A stretch of DNA of 23,690 bases from JANYCG01 sp031431035 (lineage in GTDB: Bacteria > Pseudomonadota > Gammaproteobacteria > Burkholderiales > Burkholderiaceae_C): the NCBI GenBank assembly GCA_031431035.1, contig JANPCR010000016.1:1-23690 (forward strand). The letters are read 5' to 3'. Under the pieces are notes generated by a model. That model was not told the origin of the DNA. It did not search any database and saw only the letters and a list, made by a program, of their open reading frames with translations. A program made the position numbers and the translations under genes. Positions 1 to 7,135 of the stretch are shown in pieces. Every line of letters starts with the position of its first letter. Positions within the stretch are counted from its first letter, which is position 1.

Positions 1-482
1 GCGAACTTCCACTCAAACCTCATGGCCAGATAGATCATGATGCCTGCTACCACGAACGCCAAGGCTTTCAGGCCATCGGTCGCTAGTTCATCGCCTACTT
101 GAGGGCCAACAAATTCAGTTCGGCGCAAATTGGCCGATGGATCCGCCGCCTTGAGCGAAGCCATGACCTTATCGCTTTGCTGCGCTGAACTAACGCCCTT
201 GGTGGCAGGCATTCGAATCAGGACGTCCCGTGCAGTTCCGAAATTTTGCACTTGCACATCATTGAACCCCAAGGAAGCGACGGTTGACCGAACTGAGTTG
301 AGATCGGCGGCCTGCGAGTAGCTAACTTGCATCAAGGTGCCGCCAGTGAACTCAACCGACAAATGAAGTCCGCGAGAAAACAGAAAAAACACAGCCGCCA
401 AAAAAGTAGCGAGCGAAATGAGATTGAAAATCAGCGCATTCCGCATGAACGGAATGTCGCGTCGAATTCTAAAAAACTCCAT
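1..482 (-). CDS. secF: Protein translocase subunit SecF (5' part; 3' end beyond window)
   Basis: SecF pairs with SecD in the inner membrane and uses the proton motive force to help pull exported proteins out of the SecYEG channel. About 160 codons of the N-terminal part are present, starting at ATG 482 (MEFFRIRRDIPFM). The first transmembrane segment follows (roughly residues 17-35, LIFNLISLATFLAAVFFLF), then the periplasmic domain with the family motif VEFTGGTLMQV. The visible part ends as a second membrane segment begins (LAFVVAGIMIYLAMRFEWKF). A strong Shine-Dalgarno (GGAAGGA, minus strand near 492-498) lies inside the end of secD, and only 2 bp separate the secD stop from this ATG, so the two are translated from one mRNA, probably coupled. 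The C-terminal membrane segments are outside the window. Confidence 0.96.
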   Translation of the reverse strand, partial: MEFFRIRRDIPFMRNALIFNLISLATFLAAVFFLFSRGLHLSVEFTGGTLMQVSYSQAADLNSVRSTVASLGFNDVQVQNFGTARDVLIRMPATKGVSSAQQSDKVMASLKAADPSANLRRTEFVGPQVGDELATDGLKALAFVVAGIMIYLAMRFEWKF

Positions 483-484
483 TT

Positions 485-2464
485 TTAACCAATCCTTCCC
501 TTGACCTGCTCAGAAAACTTTCCTTGGCCACTGCCAGACTTCAAGTTGGGCTTGCCGACCAAGAGGCTGTCGTTAGAAACAACCGAAGTCTGGACACCAG
601 TCGAATCTGCTTCAGGTCGCCAGACGGTGCCAATCGACACGCTTTTGAGCTTATTTTGCCTACCGTACCACAGATTGACCAACCCCCTGGAGAAGAAAAC
701 GCCCGAAAACATGCTGGTCAAAATACCCAAGCAGTGCACGGTCGCAAACCCCCTGACAGGGCCAGAGCCAAATGCCAGCAAGGCCAGCCCGGCAATGAGT
801 GTGGTGACGTTGGAGTCCAGAATGGTTGCCCAAGCCCGGTCGTAGCCTGCGTGAATGGCCGCTTGGGGTGACGCGCCATTGCGTAACTCCTCACGCACGC
901 GTTCGTTAATCAGCACATTGGCGTCAATGGCCATACCCAACACCAAGGCCATGGCCGCCATGCCCGGTAACGTCAACGTCGCCTGAAGCATGGATAACAC
1001 CGCCACGAGGAGCACCAGATTGAAAGCCAGCGCAATGCTTGAAAACACGCCAAACAGCATGTAGTAAACGCACATGAACAATGTGACAGCCAGAAAACCC
1101 CAGGTCACGCTGTTGAAGCCTTTGGTAATATTTTCTGCGCCAAGGCTTGGGCCAATGGCCAATTCTTCAATGATTTCCATGGGAGCCGCCAGCGAACCCG
1201 CGCGCAATAGCAATGCCGTGTCTGCTGCCTCGACTGTGGTCATGCGACCCGAAATTTGAACGCGGCCGCCCGAAATTTCCGAACGAATGACCGGGGCAGT
1301 CACCACCTCGCCTTTGCCTTTTTCAAACAACAGAATCGCCATGCGCTTGCCTACGCTCTCGCGCGTGACATCCCGGAAGATTCGCGCACCTTTGGCATCC
1401 AGCGTCAAGTGAACAGCCGCCTCTTGAGTTTGGGAGTCAAAGCCGGGCTGTGCATCTGTCAGGTTGTCACCGGTCAAAATAACTTGCTTTTTGACAATGA
1501 CCGCTTGCCCGCTGCGTTCCAGAAAGCGCTCGCTTCCAAAAGGCACGGTGCCCGTGCCGCTTTCAGCCGCGCGGGCTTCACCGGATTCATCCACCATGCG
1601 AACCTCAAGGGTCGCCGTTCGGCCCAAAATGTCTTTGGCTTTGGCGGTGTCTTGCACGCCCGGTAACTGGACGACGATTCGATCTTGCCCTTGCTGCTGA
1701 ATCACCGGCTCTGCCACACCCAACTCGTTGATGCGGTTGTGCAAGGTGGTGATGTTTTGTTTGAGCGCCTGATCTTGCACGGTGCGAGCCGCCACGGGTT
1801 TGATCGAAGCGGTGAGCTTGAAGTCCGATCCGTCAGACGCACTCAGCAGGTCTAGGTCAGCAAATTGGTCCTGAATGACCCGCTTGGCAGCGTCTAGTGT
1901 CGCCGCTTCACGAAATCGAATTTCTATGACCTGACCGTTGCGGGCAATGCCACTGTGCCTGATGTTTTTCTCGCGCAACACCGTGCGCATGTCGCCTGAC
2001 AGCGATTCGGCTTTTTTGGTGAGGGCCGCTTGCATGTCAACTTGCAACATGAAGTGAACGCCCCCGCGCAAGTCAAGGCCCAGGTACATGGGTGCGGCAC
2101 CCAAGGCCGACAGCCAGGCAGGCGAGCGTGATAGCAAGTTCAGCGCCACCACGTAACCCGGGTTGCCTGCGTCGGGGATGAGTGCTTTCTGAATCGCGTC
2201 TTTGGCTTTGAGCTGAACATCAGTCGATTCAAAGCGGGCTTTGATGGACGTACCTTCCAAAGCCACAACCTCGGCGGTGATACCAGCCGCTTTCAGCGCA
2301 TCAACCACTTGGGCTTGCGTGCTGCTGTCGATTTTGGTGCTGGTTTTCGCGGCTGATATTTGCACCGCTGGCGATTCGCCAAAAAAATTGGGCAGAGTGA
2401 ACAGCGCCCCTATCACCAGCGCGACCAAAATGATGGCGTATTTCCAGACCGGGTAGCGATTCAT
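485..2464 (-). CDS. secD: Protein translocase subunit SecD
   Basis: SecD forms the proton-driven SecDF complex that completes export after SecA/SecYEG. The 659 residues are close to the usual length. Visible features in order: an N-terminal membrane segment (about residues 8-26), a periplasmic part with the signature GLDLRGGVHFMLQVD (about 129-143), a second periplasmic subdomain, and a C-terminal membrane block. That block contains GMAIDANVLINERVREE, whose aspartate is the conserved proton-pathway residue, and later GSGPVRGFA. A hydrophilic C-terminal tail of about 50 residues follows the last membrane segment. The start ATG at 2464 gives the expected MNRYPVWKY N-terminus but has no clear Shine-Dalgarno. 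It lies 117 bp downstream of yajC and 2 bp upstream of secF, so yajC-secD-secF is an operon. Confidence 0.98.
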   Translation of the reverse strand: MNRYPVWKYAIILVALVIGALFTLPNFFGESPAVQISAAKTSTKIDSSTQAQVVDALKAAGITAEVVALEGTSIKARFESTDVQLKAKDAIQKALIPDAGNPGYVVALNLLSRSPAWLSALGAAPMYLGLDLRGGVHFMLQVDMQAALTKKAESLSGDMRTVLREKNIRHSGIARNGQVIEIRFREAATLDAAKRVIQDQFADLDLLSASDGSDFKLTASIKPVAARTVQDQALKQNITTLHNRINELGVAEPVIQQQGQDRIVVQLPGVQDTAKAKDILGRTATLEVRMVDESGEARAAESGTGTVPFGSERFLERSGQAVIVKKQVILTGDNLTDAQPGFDSQTQEAAVHLTLDAKGARIFRDVTRESVGKRMAILLFEKGKGEVVTAPVIRSEISGGRVQISGRMTTVEAADTALLLRAGSLAAPMEIIEELAIGPSLGAENITKGFNSVTWGFLAVTLFMCVYYMLFGVFSSIALAFNLVLLVAVLSMLQATLTLPGMAAMALVLGMAIDANVLINERVREELRNGASPQAAIHAGYDRAWATILDSNVTTLIAGLALLAFGSGPVRGFATVHCLGILTSMFSGVFFSRGLVNLWYGRQNKLKSVSIGTVWRPEADSTGVQTSVVSNDSLLVGKPNLKSGSGQGKFSEQVKGRIG

Positions 2465-2548
2465 GATGGCAGGCGTGTCTCTGGTTGACTTGAGGTGCGG
2501 TGTTTAAAACGAGCGGCTTTGGCTGGCAATGTGTGGCAAGCGACTTGA

Positions 2549-2572
2549 GCCAACAGCCTCGCGGCTATTGGC
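2549..2572 (-). other. GNRA-capped hairpin between yajC and secD
   Basis: On the transcribed (minus) strand this reads as a 10-bp stem, GCCAAUAGCC pairing with GGCUGUUGGC (one U-G wobble), closed by a GCGA tetraloop of the GNRA class. It begins 9 nt after the yajC stop codon. No U-tract follows, so it is unlikely to be a plain intrinsic terminator. A stable capped stem at this place could act as a 3' stabiliser or partial attenuator that sets yajC expression above secDF. The structure is seen in the sequence; the role is inference. Confidence 0.5.
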
Positions 2573-2581
2573 ATCGGCAAG

Positions 2582-2914
2582 TTATTTGATGGAACCCTTG
2601 GGCAAGACCTGAACAATGGCACTGCGTTGAACTTGCACATCAACGCTGTTGGCAATTTCAAGACCGATGTAACTGTCCCCCAATTTGCTGACCTTGCCCA
2701 GCATGCCACCTGCTGTCACCACCTCGTCGCCTTTGGCCAAGGCTTCAATCATGGTGCGATGCTCCTTTTGCTTTTTCATTTGAGGGCGAATCATGACAAA
2801 GTAAAGCACCACAAACATCAGTACCAGAGGCAACATGCTCATCAGCGATGACTGCATGTCACTTCCGGCGGCAGCGGCGGGGGCGGTTTGGGCGAAAGCA
2901 GAAGAAATAAACAA
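2582..2914 (-). CDS. yajC: Sec translocon accessory subunit YajC (TTG start)
   Basis: YajC is a small inner-membrane protein that associates with the SecDF and SecYEG complexes. The 110 residues show the family layout: a short N-terminus (FISSAFAQTAP), one transmembrane helix at about residues 26-43 (SMLPLVLMFVVLYFVMIRP), then a basic stretch QMKKQKEHR and a compact C-terminal domain with KGDEVVTAGGMLGKV. The start codon appears to be TTG (minus strand 2914-2912): no in-frame ATG gives a sensible N-terminus, and GGGAG lies 6 nt upstream of the TTG. It is first in the yajC-secD-secF operon. The tgt/queA genes that precede yajC in many proteobacteria are not here; the upstream neighbour is an oxidoreductase gene 204 bp away. 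A TACAAT sequence at 3003-2998 (minus) could be a -10 element, but no good -35 accompanies it. Confidence 0.95.
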   Translation of the reverse strand: MFISSAFAQTAPAAAAGSDMQSSLMSMLPLVLMFVVLYFVMIRPQMKKQKEHRTMIEALAKGDEVVTAGGMLGKVSKLGDSYIGLEIANSVDVQVQRSAIVQVLPKGSIK

Positions 2915-2925
2915 AGGTGGCTCCC
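2912..2925 (-). promoter_or_regulatory. RBS and TTG start of yajC
   Basis: On the minus strand GGGAG (2925-2921) is followed after 6 nt by TTG (2914-2912), and translation from the TTG gives the expected YajC N-terminus. The spacing decides the start and makes the rare TTG initiation codon credible. Confidence 0.7.
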
Positions 2926-3058
2926 AAGGTCAAAGACAGAAAAAAGTGGATGGGACGCAAAATGCCCCAAAAAGAGGCAACCTGCGAACAACCGAACATT
3001 GTAGACGGGGCGACAACTCAATTTTCGCCGTGTAACAAGCGTGAAATTTACTCAGCCC

Positions 3059-3090
3059 GGTGCTGCAATTCTTCTCAGCTTGCAGCAACC
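3059..3090 (-). terminator. Stem-loop downstream of the 2-oxoacid oxidoreductase gene
   Basis: An 8-bp perfect stem (TGCTGCAA at 3061-3068 against TTGCAGCA at 3080-3087), extended by two G-C pairs across a one-base bulge, encloses an 11-nt loop. It lies about 30 nt after the oxidoreductase stop codon on the minus strand. No U-tract follows it, so it may be a weak or Rho-assisted terminator or a 3'-end stabilising hairpin. Confidence 0.35.
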
Positions 3091-3118
3091 TGAAAGTGCC
3101 CGAAGCCACTCAAACTGA

Positions 3119-6100
3119 TCAAGCGACGCGTTGAACAGCCTTGGGGTTTTGAAATTCGTCCATCAACGCGCTCCATTTGACCCGAGCTGCTTTGAGATTG
3201 CGTTCCTTAACGTGACCATACCCTTTGATTTGTTCAGGAATTCGAGCAATTTCGACCGCAATGGCGTGATTGGAATCGTTCAACTGAGACAGGACGACGT
3301 CGATGCTGGCTTGGTACTCGTAGATCAAGGCGCGCTCGCCTCTGCGCTCTTCGGTCTTGCCAAAGATGTCAAACGCGCCGCCTCGCAGGCCTTTTAAACG
3401 GGCCAAAACCTTGAAAACCGTCAACGTTCTGGAGCCAAACTTGGTCTTTAGCAGTTCGCCCTTCTCATTTCGTTTGGATATTAACGGCGGTGCCAGGTGG
3501 TAATTCAGTTTGAAATCACCTTCAAACATGGCATTGACACGGGCATGGAACGCTGGGTCGGTGTGCAGCCGCGCCACTTCGTATTCGTCTTTGTAAGCCA
3601 TGAGCTTGAACAGATAGCGGGCCACGGCCTCGGTCAAAGGCAGGTGCTTCATGCTGGGTTTGCCGCCCAGTTTTTCCTCGGCAACCTTGACCTTTTGCAC
3701 GGCCGCCTGGTATTTTTCGGCGTAAGCTGCATTTTGGTAACCCGTCAAAAATTCGGTTCTGGACGCGAGCATTTGCACCAAGGTATCGCGTTTTTTGAAC
3801 TCAATCACCACAGCTTGGCTCGCAGGGCTTACCAAAGCCTTGAAACCTGCAGCATCATGCGCGGCGCGACAACCCCATTCAAAAGCAATTTTGTTTTGCT
3901 GAACCGCAACCGCGTTGAGCTCAATGGCTCGCATTAACGAAGCTTTTTCCAGCGGAATCCAGCCCTTTTGCCAGGCGTAGCCCAACATCATCGGGTTGGT
4001 GTAAATGCTGTCGCCCAAAAGCCGGGTGGATGCCGCGTCGGCGTCAAATACTCCGACATTGGCCTCACCCACTTCAGCGATAACCTCAGCCACGCACTGG
4101 TCAGCGGGGTTTTGCCAGTTGGCGTTTTTGACGAACGCCGCAGTGGGGGTGCTGTTGGAATTGAGCGCCACGTGTGTGCGCCCAGCTCGCATGCGCAGCA
4201 AAGTCTCTTTGGCAACAGCAACAATCGGATCGCACCCAATGATGAGGTCTGCCGCCGCCATGCCCACCCGTGTCGTGCGAATGTCATCTTGACGGTCGCC
4301 AATTAGCACATAGCTCCAGGTCGCTCCGCCTTTTTGAGCCAACCCGCCCGCGTCTTGGGTGACGATGCCTTTGCCTTCGATGTGAGCGGCCACACCCAGC
4401 AGTTGCCCAATGGTGATGACCCCCGTGCCCCCCACGCCTGCCACCACCATACCCCAAACGGCCGATGTCACGGCGGCAGGTTCTTGACCCATTGAAGCGT
4501 GGCGCGGCAAGGTGTTGGCGAAAATTGGCTCAGGCATGGCACCGAGCTCAAAAGGTGACGGAAACGCCCCGGATTCGCCGGCTTTGGCTTTTTTCTTCAA
4601 CTGCCCACCTTCAACGGTGACAAAGCTGGGGCAAAAGCCTTTGACGCAAGAGATGTCTTTGTTGCAGGTGCTTTGGTTAATTTGGCGTTTGCGGCCAAAT
4701 TCAGTCTCTAACGGTTCCACGCTCAGGCAATTGCTTTGCACGCCGCAGTCACCACACCCTTCGCAAACCAGCTCGTTGATCACCACGCGCTTGGCCGGGT
4801 CGACCATCGTGCCGCGCTTGCGACGGCGGCGCTTTTCAGTGGCGCAGGTTTGGTCGTAAATGATGACCGTGGTGCCTTTGATTTCTCTGAACTGGCGCTG
4901 AATCGCATCCAGTTCATCACGGTGGTGCACACCCACGTCAGCCACCAAGGTGATGTTGTCGTACTTTTCTGGCTCGTCCGTCACGATCACGATTTTGACA
5001 GCGCCTTCAGCCCGCATGGACTGCGCAATTTGCACAACAGAATGCCCTTCAGCGCGCTCACCCACCTGCTGGCCACCGGTCATGGCCACGGCGTCGTTGT
5101 ACAAAATTTTGTACGTGATGTTGACGCCCGATGCAATGGCCTGGCGCACCGCCAGCAAGCCACTGTGAAAGTAAGTGCCATCGCCCAGATTGGCAAACAT
5201 GTGCTGATCATGGCTGAACGGTTGCTGCCCAACCCAGGGCACGCCTTCGCCGCCCATTTGGGTGAAACCGACGGTGGCGCGGTCCATCCAGATGCTCATG
5301 AAATGGCAGCCGATGCCCGCCATGGCGCGCGAACCTTCGGGCACTTTGGTGGACGTGTTGTGCGGGCAGCCCGAGCAAAACCAGGGTTGACGATCCGCCC
5401 CCTGCACGCCGCTGACTTCGAGCACGTGCATGGCGCGGTCTTTGGCGTCCAAAATGGCCAATTGGGCGTCCATCCGGGCGCGAATGTCGGCATCGACCCC
5501 CAGTTTTTTCAGGCGCTGCGCAATCGCGCGAGCGATGATGGCGGGCGACAGGTCGGCGTTGGCCCGCAACAGGGTGTTGGCGTTCGGGTTGGGCATGGAC
5601 CACTCGCCACCGCTGCCGTAGGCCTGGCCACTGGCATCGGTCGATGCGGATTCGACCTCGTTGAACTTGCCCAGCACTTTGGGGCGCACGTCGGCGCGCC
5701 AGTTGTACAGCTCTTCCTTCAGCTGGTATTCAATCACTTGGCGTTTTTCTTCCACCACCAAGATCTCTTGCAAACCGGTGGCAAATTCGCGGGTTAACTG
5801 CGCCTCAAGCGGCCAAACCACACCGACCTTGTGCAGGCGAATGCCCAGGCGCTGGCAGGTGGCGTCGTCCAGCCCCAGGTCAATGAGCGCTTGGCGCGTG
5901 TCGTTGAAGGCTTTGCCGCTGGCAATCAGGCCAAAGCGGTCGTTTTTACCTTCAATCACGTTGTAATTGAGCCGGTTGGCGCGAATGTAGGCCAGCGCCG
6001 CGTACCACTTGTAGTCAAACAGCCTTGCCTCTTGGTCTAACGCGCCGTCGGGCCAGCGAATGTGCAGGCCGCCGGGCGGCATGACAAAGTCGGTCGGAAT

Positions 6101-6802
6101 TTTGATGTCCACCCGCTCGGGGTCGATCATGGCAGTGGCGCTGGATTCGACGATTTCTTGAATCGTCTTCATGCCCGCCCAAACACCTGAAAATCGGCTC
6201 ATAGCGAAGGCGTGAATGCCCAAATCCAAAATCTCCTGCACATTGGCGGGAAAGAAAACTGGCGTGCCACAAGCCTTGAAAATATGGTCGCTTTGGTGCG
6301 CTGCGGTCGAGCTTTTGGAGATGTGGTCGTCCCCCGCGACGGCAATCACACCGCCAAATTCTGTGGTGCCTGCCATGTTGGCGTGTTTGAACACGTCTGA
6401 ACAGCGGTCAACGCCCGGGCCTTTGCCGTACCAAATGCCAAAAACGCCATCGAACTTGTTGGTGCCGGGCGGCGCGTAACCCAGTTGCTGGGTGCCCCAC
6501 AAAGCCGTGGCCGCCAGCTCCTCGTTCACACCGGGCTGAAAGATGATGTTTTGCGCTTTGAGGTACTTTTCGGCCTTGACCAAGGCTTGGTCATAACCGC
6601 CCAGAGGCGAACCCCGGTAACCGCTGATGAAACCCGCCGTGTTTTTGCCAGCCAATTGATCGCGCAGTCGCTGCAACATGGGCAGCTTGACCAGCGCCTG
6701 CACGCCGCTCATGAAAGCTCGGCCATAGTCCAGGCTGTATTTATCGTCCAGCGTCACCGTTTCAAGCGCTCGGCGAATGTGTTCGGGCAAGGGTGCGTTC
6801 AT
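3119..6802 (-). CDS. Fused indolepyruvate (2-oxoacid) ferredoxin oxidoreductase
   Basis: This is a single-chain member of the pyruvate:ferredoxin oxidoreductase superfamily. It oxidatively decarboxylates aryl/branched 2-oxoacids from amino-acid breakdown to acyl-CoA, passing electrons to ferredoxin, in the cytoplasm. From ATG 6802 it is 1227 residues. Visible parts: an N-terminal pyrimidine-binding domain with ISGYRGSPLGGYD (about 59-71); a TPP domain with CSGCPHNTSTK (from C476) and the later GDGTYFHSGLLA; a cysteine-rich cluster segment (C680, C683, C686, C692, then CNKDISCVKGFC near 712-724); and a gamma-type domain with GVGGTGVITIGQLLG (near 790). The ATG at 6802 has GGAG about 10 nt upstream and starts the conserved region; the open frame extends 42 codons further without homology-like sequence. 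It is transcribed alone, with repeat DNA upstream and yajC downstream. Substrate (indolepyruvate versus other 2-oxoacids) is inferred from the family. Confidence 0.95.
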   Translation of the reverse strand: MNAPLPEHIRRALETVTLDDKYSLDYGRAFMSGVQALVKLPMLQRLRDQLAGKNTAGFISGYRGSPLGGYDQALVKAEKYLKAQNIIFQPGVNEELAATALWGTQQLGYAPPGTNKFDGVFGIWYGKGPGVDRCSDVFKHANMAGTTEFGGVIAVAGDDHISKSSTAAHQSDHIFKACGTPVFFPANVQEILDLGIHAFAMSRFSGVWAGMKTIQEIVESSATAMIDPERVDIKIPTDFVMPPGGLHIRWPDGALDQEARLFDYKWYAALAYIRANRLNYNVIEGKNDRFGLIASGKAFNDTRQALIDLGLDDATCQRLGIRLHKVGVVWPLEAQLTREFATGLQEILVVEEKRQVIEYQLKEELYNWRADVRPKVLGKFNEVESASTDASGQAYGSGGEWSMPNPNANTLLRANADLSPAIIARAIAQRLKKLGVDADIRARMDAQLAILDAKDRAMHVLEVSGVQGADRQPWFCSGCPHNTSTKVPEGSRAMAGIGCHFMSIWMDRATVGFTQMGGEGVPWVGQQPFSHDQHMFANLGDGTYFHSGLLAVRQAIASGVNITYKILYNDAVAMTGGQQVGERAEGHSVVQIAQSMRAEGAVKIVIVTDEPEKYDNITLVADVGVHHRDELDAIQRQFREIKGTTVIIYDQTCATEKRRRRKRGTMVDPAKRVVINELVCEGCGDCGVQSNCLSVEPLETEFGRKRQINQSTCNKDISCVKGFCPSFVTVEGGQLKKKAKAGESGAFPSPFELGAMPEPIFANTLPRHASMGQEPAAVTSAVWGMVVAGVGGTGVITIGQLLGVAAHIEGKGIVTQDAGGLAQKGGATWSYVLIGDRQDDIRTTRVGMAAADLIIGCDPIVAVAKETLLRMRAGRTHVALNSNSTPTAAFVKNANWQNPADQCVAEVIAEVGEANVGVFDADAASTRLLGDSIYTNPMMLGYAWQKGWIPLEKASLMRAIELNAVAVQQNKIAFEWGCRAAHDAAGFKALVSPASQAVVIEFKKRDTLVQMLASRTEFLTGYQNAAYAEKYQAAVQKVKVAEEKLGGKPSMKHLPLTEAVARYLFKLMAYKDEYEVARLHTDPAFHARVNAMFEGDFKLNYHLAPPLISKRNEKGELLKTKFGSRTLTVFKVLARLKGLRGGAFDIFGKTEERRGERALIYEYQASIDVVLSQLNDSNHAIAVEIARIPEQIKGYGHVKERNLKAARVKWSALMDEFQNPKAVQRVA

Positions 6803-6914
6803 GGTTTCGGTTTCTCCAAGTGAGTAACTGCCTTGTGGGCAGGCGTTTGCGCAGAGTTGGCGAATGTCACTTTTTGAGTAAGCCCGTCCAAGCCTGCAGC
6901 ACAAAGTGTATTCT

Positions 6915-6931
6915 GACTTGCAAACCAAGTC
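6915..6931. promoter_or_regulatory. Inverted repeat upstream of the oxidoreductase gene (possible operator)
   Basis: GACTTG (6915-6920) and CAAGTC (6926-6931) form a 6-bp inverted repeat with a 5-nt spacer. It overlaps a second small palindrome, CCAAGTCTTGG (6925-6935). It lies about 115 bp upstream of the ATG at 6802. It could bind a dimeric regulator, but short repeats like this also occur by chance. The rest of the 6803-7007 spacer shows no convincing -35/-10 pair and no other gene. Confidence 0.25.
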
Positions 6932-7007
6932 TTGGCATTTGCATAGCGTTTGCCTTGGTTTTTCTGGCCTTTTCTCGCTTTTCCTTCCATACGAGTGACA
7001 AGGCGAA

Positions 7008-7127
7008 TGCTATGATTTATATAGCAAACTATTGAATATATTCGAGAGCTAGAGGCACTTTTTATTGATATTTTGATTGTTTTGACCTGTTTTTCATAAA
7101 AGAGAACCTGCAGGTTCTTTTTTATTA
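7008..7127 (-). repeat. 120-bp intergenic repeat, copy A (between mltA and the oxidoreductase gene)
   Basis: Read on the minus strand, this copy starts 8 bp after the mltA stop codon. It contains a palindrome around AGAACCTGCAGGTTCT, a divergent middle part of about 40 bp, and a 49-bp block (7056-7008) ending in GCTATATAAATCATAGC. It aligns without gaps to 19417-19536 on the plus strand: 99 of 120 positions match by hand count, including 47 of 49 in the terminal block. The element follows an upstream gene's stop and precedes a downstream gene in the same direction, exactly as copy B does. The ends carry no matching terminal inverted repeats or target duplications. It resembles dispersed intergenic repeats that I recall from Comamonadaceae genomes, but this is from memory. 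Confidence 0.85.
7096..7125 (-). terminator. Palindromic terminator after mltA (within repeat copy A)
   Basis: A 30-bp near-perfect palindrome centred at 7110/7111 around AGAACCTGCAGGTTCT, with A-rich left and T-rich right flanks, lies 10 bp after the mltA stop. Only one of 15 pairs is not Watson-Crick (7102/7119; it is G-U in plus-strand RNA and A-C in minus-strand RNA). GC-containing stem plus U-rich arm is the form of a bidirectional intrinsic terminator. Confidence 0.65.
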
Positions 7128-7135
7128 AAAACGAG

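Noticed and set aside
4736..5797. Long plus-strand open frame (353 codons) opposite the 2-oxoacid oxidoreductase
   Set aside because: It is antisense to a clearly coding gene, has His/Gly/Arg-rich composition typical of GC-rich shadow frames, and shows no recognisable motif.
6803..6928. N-terminal extension of the oxidoreductase (42 extra codons)
   Set aside because: The extra residues are Cys-rich and unlike the family, while the ATG at 6802 has a good Shine-Dalgarno and begins the conserved domain.
7008..7127. Repeat copies as an insertion sequence or MITE
   Set aside because: No matching terminal inverted repeats at the two ends, no target-site duplication and no transposase; a structured intergenic repeat fits better.
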